Part shown: piece after piece, positions 28,496 to 36,424 of the stretch
How positions within the stretch are numbered: the first letter of the stretch is position 1
Layout of the letters: each line of letters opens with the position of its first letter
From: DATFYM01 sp035315065
Lineage (GTDB): Bacteria; Acidobacteriota; Terriglobia; UBA7540
Assembly: GCA_035315065.1 (NCBI GenBank)
Contig: DATFYM010000146.1
Coordinates: forward strand, 1-64,000
Direction of reading: 5' to 3'
DNA length: 64,000 nucleotides
Position numbers and translations under genes: made by a program
Notes under the pieces: generated by a model
What the model was told of the DNA's origin: nothing
The model's database searches: none
Seen by the model: only the letters and a program-made list of their open reading frames with translations

Positions 28496-29527
28496 ATGAC
28501 AACCACCCTGCGCCTCGCCATCGGCAATCGTCAATCGCCAGTCGTCAATTGCATCCTGGCCGTTGTTTTGGGCGCGGTGGGACTGGCGGGGGCGCAGCAC
28601 GACATGCAGCACATGGGCCATATGCACATGCCGCTCGCGGCCAACGTGAAGCTCGACGTGCAGAACGACGAGGCCGCCCACGTCCTCACGTTGCGGCTGG
28701 GCCCGCTCAGTCTGCCGGCCAACGCGGGGATGAACGTAGCGCAGCCGCCGGACCTTACCATGACGGTCCCTTTCGACGGCTGGTTCACAGCCTACCACCC
28801 CAGGCTCGTGGAACCCGGCGGCAGTCCCCGTCCGGGCCGCCTCCTGCACCACGTGGCGGTTTACAACTTGGCGCGCGCCGACTTCCTCTGCCCGCGCAAG
28901 CCCGAGCACATCTTTGGCGCCGGCGGCGAGATGAGCGACTGGCCGGCCATGCCCGGAGTCGGCTATCGCATGGAGAAGGGCGATCAGCTTCTCATCAGCA
29001 CGATGGTCCACAACCCCACCGCCGTGGGTTACCCCGCCGTCTATCTGGAAATCAGGATCGAATATCAGCCCCTGGTTGCCGGTGGACCCCGACTGACGGA
29101 CGTCTACCCTGCTTGGTTTGACGTGAAGCAATGCGGCAATTCGAGCTACGACCTGGCGCCGGGCCCTAACGTCACCAGCGGTGAGTTCACCCTGCCCTAC
29201 GACGGTACGCTGATCGGCCTGGGCGGTCACCTGCACGACTACGGGCATGAACTCCGGGTGGAGGACGTGACGCGCCGGACGGCCCAGACCTTGACAGCCA
29301 CGCTCGACTCGCAGGGCCGGTTGATCGCGATCCCGATCCATCAGTTTATTGAGGGGTTCGAGCTCACGCGGGGCGACATGGTGAAGGTGACCGCCACGTA
29401 CCTGAACCCTACGGGCAAGCCGCTCCCTGACGGGGCCATGGGAATCGCGGTGGGTTACTTCCTGCCCGCCGACGAAACTGCGCTGGCGGCGCTAAAGCGT
29501 CAGCCGCATTCTGCCGATAGTCCCTAA
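28496..29527 (+). CDS. Secreted copper type II monooxygenase-like (PHM-fold) protein
   Basis: A 343-residue exported protein starting at ATG 28496 behind TTAGGA. The signal peptide ends near GLAGAQ (34), then a His/Met-rich HDMQHMGHMHM segment suited to copper. The body resembles the peptidylglycine/dopamine monooxygenase fold: MTVPFDGWFTAYHPRLVE, LLHHVAVYNLA (HH pair), and GGHLHDYGHELRVED (HxH). These would be two copper-site motifs. The Met ligand and full catalytic context cannot be verified here, so it may be a copper-binding non-enzyme. The start of the signal peptide (LAIGNRQSPVVN) is encoded by AATCGTC/AGTCGTC heptamers of the intergenic repeat type, suggesting capture of a repeat into the coding sequence. 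Two small membrane-protein genes follow closely. Confidence 0.7.
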   Translation: MTTTLRLAIGNRQSPVVNCILAVVLGAVGLAGAQHDMQHMGHMHMPLAANVKLDVQNDEAAHVLTLRLGPLSLPANAGMNVAQPPDLTMTVPFDGWFTAYHPRLVEPGGSPRPGRLLHHVAVYNLARADFLCPRKPEHIFGAGGEMSDWPAMPGVGYRMEKGDQLLISTMVHNPTAVGYPAVYLEIRIEYQPLVAGGPRLTDVYPAWFDVKQCGNSSYDLAPGPNVTSGEFTLPYDGTLIGLGGHLHDYGHELRVEDVTRRTAQTLTATLDSQGRLIAIPIHQFIEGFELTRGDMVKVTATYLNPTGKPLPDGAMGIAVGYFLPADETALAALKRQPHSADSP

Positions 29528-29547
29528 GAATGGGAAGGGGAACGTTG

Positions 29548-30000
29548 ATGAAACGTCGCGTGAAGAGCCTTTGGCTGCCGGGTCTCGTGACCTCCGTTGC
29601 CTCGGTGGCGTTGCTCCAGGTGTTGGACCGAACCGGAGTGAAACCGTTGACCATTCCTGTAGGGCAACCTCTCTACCTGGTTCTGCATTCGTTCTGGCTC
29701 CTCGCCCTGCCGCCCTTGGGCGCCCTGGGTGCTTGGTGGTCCAAGCGCGCCGGCGGCGGACCTTGGGAGCGCGTGCTCGCCGGCATTTCACCGGCATCGC
29801 CCGTGGCGGTGGTCTGCCTCGGGGTCTTCCCGGTGGCGGTGGTGGTCGATTCCCACGTCTCCCTGCGCTTGGTGCTCTCCAGTCTCGGAATCGCGCTCCT
29901 GAACTGGAGCCTGATCCCCGGCGTCGCCCTGTTCCTGGGCGCGTTACCTTTCCTTAAACAGCGCCCGCAGCCGGCCGTCGTCTCGCGACGCACAATCTAG
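29548..30000 (+). CDS. Small four-helix membrane protein, tandem copy 1
   Basis: A 150-residue protein with about four hydrophobic segments (LPGLVTSVASVALLQVL; LYLVLHSFWLLALPPLGALGAWW; AVVCLGVFPVAVVVDSHVSLRL; LNWSLIPGVALFLGALPFL). Start at ATG 29548 follows GGGGAA with spacing 5. It begins 20 bases after the PHM-like gene, suggesting co-transcription. It is a close paralogue of the next gene, sharing KRR-x-K-x-LWLPG, VKPLTI, LGAWWSKRAGGGP-x-ER, and DSHVSLRL. I do not recognise the family. Confidence 0.7.
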   Translation: MKRRVKSLWLPGLVTSVASVALLQVLDRTGVKPLTIPVGQPLYLVLHSFWLLALPPLGALGAWWSKRAGGGPWERVLAGISPASPVAVVCLGVFPVAVVVDSHVSLRLVLSSLGIALLNWSLIPGVALFLGALPFLKQRPQPAVVSRRTI

Positions 30001-30110
30001 GCTCGATTCATCGATACACGGCGTCAGAAGTCGGTTCGCATGCAGCGGTGCGGCGCTAAAGTATGAGCCCACCCTGCCGATGGTCCTAAGAAATGGAAAG
30101 GGGAACGCTG

Positions 30111-30584
30111 ATGAAACGTCGGGCAAAGAACCTTTGGCTGCCGGGTATCGTGACTTCCTTTGCTTCGGTGGCGTTGCTCGGGGTATTGGACCGTGCGGGG
30201 GTGAAACCGCTGACCATTTTCATTTCTGTTGGCCAAACTCTCTACCTGGATTTGTTCTGGCTCCTTGCCCTGCCGCTCCTGGGCGCCCTGGGCGCCTGGT
30301 GGTCCAAGCGAGCCGGCGGCGGACCTCGGGAACGCGCTCTCGCCGGCATCTTCCCGGCGTCGCCAGTAGCGCCAGTAGTGATGGTCTGCCTCGGTGCCTA
30401 CCCGGTGGCGCTCGTGATCGATTCCCACGTCTCCCTGCGCTTGCTATCGAGTTTCGGACTCGGCCTCCTGAACTATAGCCTGATTCCCGGAGTCGCTCTC
30501 TTCCTGGGCGCTCTGCCTTTCCTTAAACAGAGCTCGCAGCGGGCCATCGTCTCGCGAAGCACAATCCAACCTCGGTTCATCTAA
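30111..30584 (+). CDS. Small four-helix membrane protein, tandem copy 2
   Basis: A 157-residue paralogue of the gene at 29548. The duplicated unit includes the upstream sequence (GAAAGGGGAACG before the start), so the whole gene plus its ribosome site was copied. Differences cluster in the first loop (FISVGQTLYLDLFWLL) and in PASPVAPVVMVCLGAYPVALVID. The spacing between copies is about 110 bases. Both frames are intact, with mostly conservative changes, so both are probably functional. Confidence 0.7.
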   Translation: MKRRAKNLWLPGIVTSFASVALLGVLDRAGVKPLTIFISVGQTLYLDLFWLLALPLLGALGAWWSKRAGGGPRERALAGIFPASPVAPVVMVCLGAYPVALVIDSHVSLRLLSSFGLGLLNYSLIPGVALFLGALPFLKQSSQRAIVSRSTIQPRFI

Positions 30585-30610
30585 TCGCTGGGAGCGGCGC
30601 CTGCGGCGAT

Positions 30611-30925
30611 AATGCCATCGATTGGGCCTCGCGGCCTTACGGGGATAACTCGTGGGCCGGCAAACCCGTGGCGGTGATGGGCGCGTCGTTCGCCGCCCAA
30701 GGCACGGCGCGGGCGCAATGTCATCTGCGCCAGGTATTCGTTTACCTGGACATGTTCGCGCTCAACAAGCCCGAGGTCATGATTGGCGACGCCGCCCATC
30801 GATTCGATTCGCAGGGGAACCTGACGGACGAGAATACCCGGAAGTACATCCGCGATCTCTTGGAAGGCCTCGTGGCGTGGGCTCGCCGCCTTGAGCAAGG
30901 AAGCCGGCAGCAGGTGCCTAATTAG
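30611..30925 (+). pseudogene. NADPH-dependent FMN reductase, C-terminal fragment
   Basis: The frame from about 30611 reads NAIDWASRPYGDNSWAGKPVAVMGASFAAQGTARAQCHLRQVFVYLDMFALNKPEVMIGDAAHRFDSQGNLTDENTRKYIRDLLEGLVAWARRL. This is the C-terminal half of flavodoxin-like NADPH-dependent FMN/azo/chromate reductases. The N-terminal half with the FMN phosphate loop is absent, and the preceding gene ends just before it. The fragment is therefore a truncated relic, although a short GTG-initiated protein (30668) could still be made. Confidence 0.7.
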
Positions 30926-30926
30926 C

Positions 30927-31020
30927 GATTGCCGATTGGAAAAGCCATCAGCTATCAGCTCTCAGCAAGAACCGGACTTTCGTGCTGAGAGCTGACGGCT
31001 GACATCTGAAAGCTGTTTCC
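30927..31020. repeat. Word-repeat hairpin, AGCTATC/AGCTCTC family
   Basis: The arms are CAGCTATCAGCTCTCAGC (about 30949-30966) and GCTGAGAGCTGACGGCTGA (about 30983-31001), with outer GATTGGAAAA/TTTCC. The loop between GCAAGAACC and TTTCGTGC is identical to that of the 20563 element in reverse orientation. Confidence 0.8.
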
Positions 31021-31030
31021 AGGAGGACGC

Positions 31031-31822
31031 TCAGGCGTGCGGAGCCGGCTGAAAAATCGCGAACACGGCGCCTTGCGGGTCCGCCAGGATGGCCATGCGC
31101 CCTGTGCCTTCTATGCTCATCGGAGTAAGGTACACGGCGGCGCCGAGTTGCTGCGCTTTGGCGGTGGTGGCGTCACAATCAGAAACCAGGAAATGCGCCA
31201 TCCAATGGGCCGGGGTATTAGGATTGTTCTGCGTCGCGGGCGGAAGGCCGCCGATGCCCTGCTCGCCGTTCATGATGTGCCAGTAGGCGTGGGGAGGATC
31301 CTCGTCCTCCTTCGCGATTTGCCAGCCGAACAGGCCCGAATAGAAATCTCCGGCGCGCGCCCGGTCCGGCGTGCTCAGGTCCGCCCAGCACAGCGTGCCA
31401 TCGACTCCGGCAATGCCAATGCCGATGCTGTTCTTCGCCTGCCAGATGCAGAAGTGCGCCCCCGTCGGATCCTGCACCACAGCCATGCGGCCGGCGTCGT
31501 AGACGTCGAAGGGCGGGGCAAGCACCGTGCCTCCAAGCTCGGCCGCGCGCGGAGCGGCAGCATCAGCGTTTTCCACCGCGACGTAAAGCATCCAGTGCGG
31601 CGGCACGCCCTGGGATCGCTGGTCGGGCCGCAGGGTGTAAGCCGCGGCCGCGTCCCGACCCTCCAGCTTGAAGATGGTGTAGAAATCGTTCGGACCCATC
31701 GGCATATCAGCGACAGCCCACCCGAACAGCGCGCTGTAGAAACTCTTGGCAGCGGTCTGGTCGGTGGTCCCGAGCTCGATCCAGCAGAAACTTCCCGGAG
31801 CGTGTTTTTCAACGTTTGGCAT
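31031..31822 (-). CDS. VOC-superfamily protein with two glyoxalase-like domains
   Basis: A 263-residue cytosolic protein made of two vicinal-oxygen-chelate modules. The first is GSFCWIELGTTDQTAAKSFYSALFGWAVADMPMGPNDFYTIF...; the second starts near residue 137 with GTLCWADLSTPDRARAGDFYSGLFGWQIAKED. Each ends with a 'GRMAVVQDPTGAHFCIWQ'- or 'GRMAILADPQGAVFAIFQP'-type strand containing the metal-ligand position. The ribosome site AGGAGGT is strong. Related proteins are annotated as hydroxylases or glyoxalase-like proteins without proven substrates. Confidence 0.87.
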   Translation of the reverse strand: MPNVEKHAPGSFCWIELGTTDQTAAKSFYSALFGWAVADMPMGPNDFYTIFKLEGRDAAAAYTLRPDQRSQGVPPHWMLYVAVENADAAAPRAAELGGTVLAPPFDVYDAGRMAVVQDPTGAHFCIWQAKNSIGIGIAGVDGTLCWADLSTPDRARAGDFYSGLFGWQIAKEDEDPPHAYWHIMNGEQGIGGLPPATQNNPNTPAHWMAHFLVSDCDATTAKAQQLGAAVYLTPMSIEGTGRMAILADPQGAVFAIFQPAPHA

Positions 31823-32003
31823 GGCGGACCTCCTTGACGACGGAACACTATACTAGAAGAAAGCGGGATCAAAAGGCAAAAGCAAAAAACGAATATCTTA
31901 CTTTCAGAATTAGATGGCACAGATCACGCCAGGCAAGAATTCACACTCTGGGTGAACGTGCGCGACTGACGTATTGTCCGAGTAGGCGTGGTTGCACTAT
32001 GAT

Positions 32004-32717
32004 ATGGACGTGTTACGGCGTAGCTTGTTCATTTTCGGCATGCTCGCGGCTGGTTTGGCACCCTCACAAGCAGTGGACTGCGCCGGTCCGGTTCCCGGCC
32101 CACGCACTCTGCTCAGGTATGGTCAGGCCATATTTGTTGGAACGGTGATCAAGCGGGTCGAAGATTCTGGGCAATCCGAGTTCCGCGTTAGCGAGGCGTT
32201 CAAGGGGGTCACCGCAGAGTACGTCAATGTCACTGAGTTTCCTGGCGAACAGAGTTATGAAGTTGGCGAACAGTACCTCTTGTTTGCTGGTTCCTGCCCC
32301 TGGGAACCCCGTGACGCCGGGTGCCTCGTCTCTCCCCCATGCTTGGCCACTCGTCCGCTGGAATATGCGCAAGCCATTGTCGAACAGTTGCGCGCTGAGA
32401 AGAGCGGTAGACGCGTGGCGTCGCTCTACGGAATGCTGTGGCGCCTGAAGCCGGGTGACGGAGGGAGCATTGACCGGCCCCTGGCCAATGTGATGGTCAG
32501 GGTACGGGCCGGGGAGCGGTCGTTTGAGACGAAGACAGATGACCACGGCGCTTATGCCTTTCCCCGGCTCCCGAAAGGCAGATATGAAGTTTCAGCGGAC
32601 TTGCCACCCGGTTTGGTGCTGGCGCAACAGTTCGATCAACGTCCGGTACCGCCATTCGATCTGCCGTCGCGTTCTTCCTTTGAATATGACATCTACGCCC
32701 GACCGACAGGCAACTGA
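32004..32717 (+). CDS. Secreted protein with netrin-like and carboxypeptidase-regulatory-like domains
   Basis: A 237-residue exported protein from ATG 32004. The signal peptide is RRSLFIFGMLAAGLAPSQA. The middle (YGQAIFVGTVIKRVEDSGQSEFRVSEAFKGVTAEYVNVTEFPGEQSYEVGEQYLLFAGSCPWE, cysteine-paired) looks like a TIMP/netrin-type OB-fold. The C-terminal part (RPLANVMVRVRAGERSFETKTDDHGAYAFPRLPKGRYEVSADLPPGL) is a carboxypeptidase-D regulatory-like beta-sandwich. Such proteins are common, uncharacterised, secreted acidobacterial proteins. It precedes the ABC transporter genes by about 90 bases, with no clear functional link. Confidence 0.65.
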   Translation: MDVLRRSLFIFGMLAAGLAPSQAVDCAGPVPGPRTLLRYGQAIFVGTVIKRVEDSGQSEFRVSEAFKGVTAEYVNVTEFPGEQSYEVGEQYLLFAGSCPWEPRDAGCLVSPPCLATRPLEYAQAIVEQLRAEKSGRRVASLYGMLWRLKPGDGGSIDRPLANVMVRVRAGERSFETKTDDHGAYAFPRLPKGRYEVSADLPPGLVLAQQFDQRPVPPFDLPSRSSFEYDIYARPTGN

Positions 32718-32803
32718 AACAAAATGGGACCACGCTCGACTTTGGCACGGATCGCCTAAAGCTGACGGCTGGCACCTTCCCGCTGGCTCCGGAATCCGGT
32801 ACC

Positions 32804-33751
32804 ATGGACAACATGGATGCGGCCATTCGCTGTCACAACTTGCGCAAGACCTACGACGGCAAAGTAGAAGCCGTGCGCGGGCTCGACCTGGAAATCCTCG
32901 CCGGTGAATGCTTCGGCCTATTGGGACCCAACGGCGCCGGCAAGACGACCACCATCGAAATCCTGGAGGGGCTGCTCGCTCCAACATCCGGTGAGGTCAA
33001 GATTCTGGACAGGACCTGGGACGCGCACAGCCGCGAGTTGCGGGAAATGCTGGGCATTTCGTTGCAGGAAACGCGCCTCAGTGAAAAGCTCACAGTCCGC
33101 GAGACCCTGGACCTTTTCGCTAGCTTCTATCGCCGCCCGCGCTCGACCTTCGAGGTCATGGAGGAAATGGCCCTGACGGAGAAAGCGAACACCTGGGTGG
33201 GAAAGCTGTCGGGAGGACAGAAGCAGCGGCTGGCGGTGGCAACCGCCCTGGTGGCCAATCCGAAAATCCTGTTCCTCGACGAGCCCACGACGGGTCTCGA
33301 TCCGCAGAGCCGCCGGCAACTTTGGGAGATCGTCCGCCAGTTCCAGCAGCGAGGCGGCACCGTCCTGCTGACCACGCACTACATGGACGAGGCGGAGCGG
33401 CTGTGCGACCGACTCGCGATCATCGACCACGGCCTGACCATCGCTTCCGGCACGCCCGCCGAGTTGATCGAGAGGCTGGGAGGTCATCACATGGTGGAAT
33501 TCGACGCCACCGGTGCTACCGGCGATGGCCACGCGGCCTTCGATACGTGGCGCTCGCTGCCCGGCGTGGAGGCGGTCCACGAAGAGGACGGCAGGATCGT
33601 GCTGAGCGTGCGCGAGCCCCACGAGACCATCCCCGCTTTACTGGCGACGTTACAGGATCGCGGCGCGCGTCTGCTGCATCTCACCACGCGCCAAGCCAGT
33701 TTGGAGGACGTGTTCGTTCACCTCACGGGGCGCCACCTGCGCGAGGACTGA
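32804..33751 (+). CDS. ABC transporter ATP-binding protein (DrrA/CcmA-like)
   Basis: A 315-residue ATPase of the ABC-2 export type. Walker A GPNGAGKTT (~41-49), Q-loop in SLQET (~87-91), signature LSGGQ (~135-139), Walker B ILFLDEP (~155-161) and D-loop TGLDPQSR are all intact, followed by the switch His in LTTHYMDEAERLCDR. The C-terminal extension (ASLEDVFVHLTGRHLRE) is typical of DrrA-type subunits. It pairs with the permease at 33880-35010, with a word-repeat hairpin inserted between the two. The substrate (drug, lipid or polysaccharide) cannot be told. Two ATGs (32804, 32813) are possible. Confidence 0.92.
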   Translation: MDNMDAAIRCHNLRKTYDGKVEAVRGLDLEILAGECFGLLGPNGAGKTTTIEILEGLLAPTSGEVKILDRTWDAHSRELREMLGISLQETRLSEKLTVRETLDLFASFYRRPRSTFEVMEEMALTEKANTWVGKLSGGQKQRLAVATALVANPKILFLDEPTTGLDPQSRRQLWEIVRQFQQRGGTVLLTTHYMDEAERLCDRLAIIDHGLTIASGTPAELIERLGGHHMVEFDATGATGDGHAAFDTWRSLPGVEAVHEEDGRIVLSVREPHETIPALLATLQDRGARLLHLTTRQASLEDVFVHLTGRHLRED

Positions 33752-33866
33752 GAGTCGAAACTGGAAACTGGAAACTCGAAATTGGAAAGTCGACCTGCAC
33801 ATGGGTGAAGCTTTCGGGCTCGAGTTTCGATTTTCTAATTTTAGTTTCGAATTTCGAGTTTCGAAA
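33752..33866. repeat. Word-repeat hairpin, TCGAAAC heptamers, inside an operon
   Basis: The left arm (33755-33792) is five tandem heptamers of the form T[CG]GAAA[CTG]. The right arm (33820-33866) is the inverted family with variants. The element separates the ATPase and permease genes of one transporter and ends immediately before the permease ribosome site (AGGAGG). Confidence 0.75.
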
Positions 33867-33879
33867 ATGAGGAGGAACG

Positions 33880-35010
33880 GTGCCTGAACTCGAGACCGAG
33901 CGCCAAAGCAAGAATGAGCCCGCGCGCATAGTGGAGGTCACCTTGCAGGCCGGGCCGGTAAACGGCCGCTGGAAGGGTTACCGGCAACTGCTCCTGGCGC
34001 GCATGAAGGAGTTGTGGCGCGAGCCGGAGGTGATCTTCTGGGTCTTTGTGTTTCCCATCCTGCTGGCGCTGGGGCTGGGGATCGCCTTTCGCGACAAACC
34101 GCCTGACGTAAGCCGCGCAGCCATCGTTGCCGGCCCGGGCGCCGCCCACGCGATGGAGTTGCTCAAGTCCTCGCCTGCGAGCGGCTCCGTCCACGCCGAA
34201 GTGCTTCCCGCTGCGGACGCGTTCAATCAGTTTCGTCTCGGCAAGTACGACCTGGTGATCACGCCCCGGGGTTCCAGTGGCTTCGAATACCGGTACGACC
34301 CGGCGCGCCCCGAGAGCGTTCTGGCCCGCACGGTGGTCGACAACGCGATCCAGGCAGCGGCCGGACGCAAGGATATTCTCCCCGCTTCCAGCCAAGTGTC
34401 GAGCGAACCGGGCGCGAGATACATCGATTTCCTGATACCGGGACTGCTGGGCATGAACCTGATGAACTCGGGCATGTGGGGCATCGGATTCGGTCTCGTG
34501 GACATGCGCCAGCGGAAGCTGTTGAAGCGATTTGTGGCCAGCCCGATGCGACGCGGCGATTTTCTTCTGGCCCTGGCGAGCAGCCGGTTGGTGCTGACGC
34601 TGATTGATATGGGGCTTTTGTTGGGCTTCGGAGTGCTTGCCTTTCGCATGCGGGTGATGGGTTCGTGGATGTCGATCCTTCTGGTTAGTGTGGCGGGGGC
34701 ACTATGCTTCGGCGGAGTTGGCCTGCTCACCGCGAGTCGCGCTCAGAAGATCGAAACTGTGAGCGGGCTGATCAACGTGGTGATGATGCCGATGTGGATC
34801 TTCTCCGGTGTGTTCTTCTCTTATGAGCGCTTCCCGGCCGTCATCCAGCCCCTGATCCGGGTGCTGCCGCTCACCGCGCTCAACGACGCGCTCCGCTCGA
34901 CGGTGCTCGAGGGCTCAACCCTCGCGGCCCAAGGAACACGGCTCCTCATCATGGGCTTGTGGGGTGTGATCTCGTACGTCCTGGCGTTGCGCTGGTTTCG
35001 CTGGACGTAA
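33880..35010 (+). CDS. ABC-2 type transporter permease
   Basis: A 376-residue membrane protein from GTG 33880 behind AGGAGG. An N-terminal helix (~45-70, EVIFWVFVFPILLALGLGIAF), a ~150-residue extracytoplasmic domain and a cluster of five helices (IDFLIPGLLGMNLMNSGMWGIGFGLVDMRQRKLLKRFVASPMRRGDFLLALASSRL...; GLINVVMMPMWIFSGVFFSYERFPAVIQPLIRVLPLTALNDALR) match ABC-2 exporters. The PMWIFSGVFFSYERFP...LPLTALNDALR region is the family signature. It is the partner of the DrrA-like ATPase. Confidence 0.9.
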   Translation: MPELETERQSKNEPARIVEVTLQAGPVNGRWKGYRQLLLARMKELWREPEVIFWVFVFPILLALGLGIAFRDKPPDVSRAAIVAGPGAAHAMELLKSSPASGSVHAEVLPAADAFNQFRLGKYDLVITPRGSSGFEYRYDPARPESVLARTVVDNAIQAAAGRKDILPASSQVSSEPGARYIDFLIPGLLGMNLMNSGMWGIGFGLVDMRQRKLLKRFVASPMRRGDFLLALASSRLVLTLIDMGLLLGFGVLAFRMRVMGSWMSILLVSVAGALCFGGVGLLTASRAQKIETVSGLINVVMMPMWIFSGVFFSYERFPAVIQPLIRVLPLTALNDALRSTVLEGSTLAAQGTRLLIMGLWGVISYVLALRWFRWT

Positions 35011-35032
35011 CGGAAGAATTGACGATCCGAAA

Positions 35033-35111
35033 AGCTATCAGCTTTCAGCCATCAGCTTTCAGCACAAACGGGGCTTTCGAGCTGATAGCTGACGGCTGAA
35101 AGCTGAAAGCT
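35033..35111. repeat. Word-repeat hairpin, AGCTTTC heptamers
   Basis: The left arm is four heptamers AGC[TC][TAC]TC and AGC (35033-35063). The right arm (35081-35111) is the inverted series with the words in another order. It lies between convergent genes (permease and MFS transporter) and could act as a shared terminator. Confidence 0.8.
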
Positions 35112-35116
35112 GTCCC

Positions 35117-36346
35117 TCACGTGGCGAGGAAGTCCCTGCCCCGCCTTTCCGGCCCCAGCGAGATCACGATGATGGCAACCCCCATGGCTGTGATCTCGAA
35201 CGCCGCCATGGCCCACGAGTATCCCAGGCGGCGGCTCAGACCGTACTCGATAGTATTGGTGGGCGCGGCGAAGAGAATCCCAAGTTGGTAGGCAAGGCCG
35301 GGGAGGAGACTACGCGTGGCATCGTGCGAAACCTCGTTCAAGTGGGCAGGGATGATTCCCCAAGCGCCTTGCACGCCCACCTGCATCACAAAGGCAGCCG
35401 CGGCGAGCACGGCGATCGTGGCGCCAAAAGCCCAGAACGGAATCACCGCTAGCGAGACGACAATGGCGGCGACCATGCTGCGCCGTCTTCCCCAGCGCTC
35501 GGAAAGGTGGCCGAAGATGATGGCCCCCACCACCGCGCCGACGTTGTAAAACATCGCCAAGTATGAGACGGTTGGCGTCGTGAGTCCATGCTCCGTTTTC
35601 AGGAAGTCGGGATACAGATCCTGGGTGCCGTGCGAGAGAAACATCATCATGGTCATCAGCAGCACCAGGTAGAAAAAACCTTTCCAATTGCCGGCGACGA
35701 TCTTCAGAATGGCGTACATGCTCGGCTGCCGGTGCTTCTGCCAGGCCTCGGACTCCGGCACCTTCAGGCGGATGTAGAACGCCAGCAGGGCGGGCGCAGC
35801 ACCCGCCCAGAACATGGCGCGCCATCCCCAGGCAGGCAGAATGAGACGCGTCGCCACCGCCGCCAGCAGGTAACCGATGGAGTAGCCGCTCTGCAGCGCG
35901 CCGGACACGATCCCGCGCCAGCGTCGCGGGACGGCTTCCATGGCTAGCGAAGCGCCCACGCCCCACTCGCCGCCCATCCCGATACCGTAAAGAGCGCGGA
36001 GGATAAAGAACACGGTGTAATTGGGCGCAAACCCACAGAGCAGCTCGACGACGGAGAAGTAAATCACGTTGGCCATGAACGGCACGCGGCGGCCGTAGCG
36101 ATCGGCGAGCAACCCAAAGAGCAGCGCGCCCACCGGACGCATGGCGAGCGTGGCGGTCATGGTCCAGATGATATCGGCCTTGGCTACGCCGAAATTCGCG
36201 GCGAGCCGATCCACCAGGAACACCACCACGAAGAAATCGAAGGCGTCGAGGGTCCAGCCCAGAAAGCTCGCCACGAGGGTGTGGCCGTGCGCCCGAAGCG
36301 ACGATTCCTTGCCCTGCGTGGTTCCTGAAGCGCCAACTTCGCTCAT
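35117..36346 (-). CDS. MFS transporter (metabolite:H+ symporter-like)
   Basis: About 409 residues, 12 helices. Motifs: ASFLGWTLDAFDFFVVVFLVDRLAANFGV in helix 1, GLLADRYGRRVPFMANV (motif A), YGIGMGGEWGVGASLAMEAVPRRWRGIVSGALQSGYSIGYLLAA, and GHLSERWGRRRSMVAAI. This is the pattern of the sialate/aromatic-acid/dicarboxylate symporter group (DAFDFF and GGEWGVG). The substrate cannot be inferred. ATG 36346 is preferred over a TTG 48 bases upstream. The neighbouring divergent gene is an Old Yellow Enzyme homologue, compatible with an aromatic or enone substrate, but that is only contextual. Confidence 0.85.
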   Translation of the reverse strand: MSEVGASGTTQGKESSLRAHGHTLVASFLGWTLDAFDFFVVVFLVDRLAANFGVAKADIIWTMTATLAMRPVGALLFGLLADRYGRRVPFMANVIYFSVVELLCGFAPNYTVFFILRALYGIGMGGEWGVGASLAMEAVPRRWRGIVSGALQSGYSIGYLLAAVATRLILPAWGWRAMFWAGAAPALLAFYIRLKVPESEAWQKHRQPSMYAILKIVAGNWKGFFYLVLLMTMMMFLSHGTQDLYPDFLKTEHGLTTPTVSYLAMFYNVGAVVGAIIFGHLSERWGRRRSMVAAIVVSLAVIPFWAFGATIAVLAAAAFVMQVGVQGAWGIIPAHLNEVSHDATRSLLPGLAYQLGILFAAPTNTIEYGLSRRLGYSWAMAAFEITAMGVAIIVISLGPERRGRDFLAT

Positions 36347-36424
36347 GATGTCAGCACCGCGCCCAGCGTAGTCGAGCGGCAACGGATTTCGCAAGCAAAA
36401 TTCGTCGTGGTATGCTCCACTTCA

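Noticed and set aside
30668..30925. Complete small oxidoreductase
   Set aside because: It lacks the N-terminal FMN-binding half of the family and is better read as a truncated remnant.
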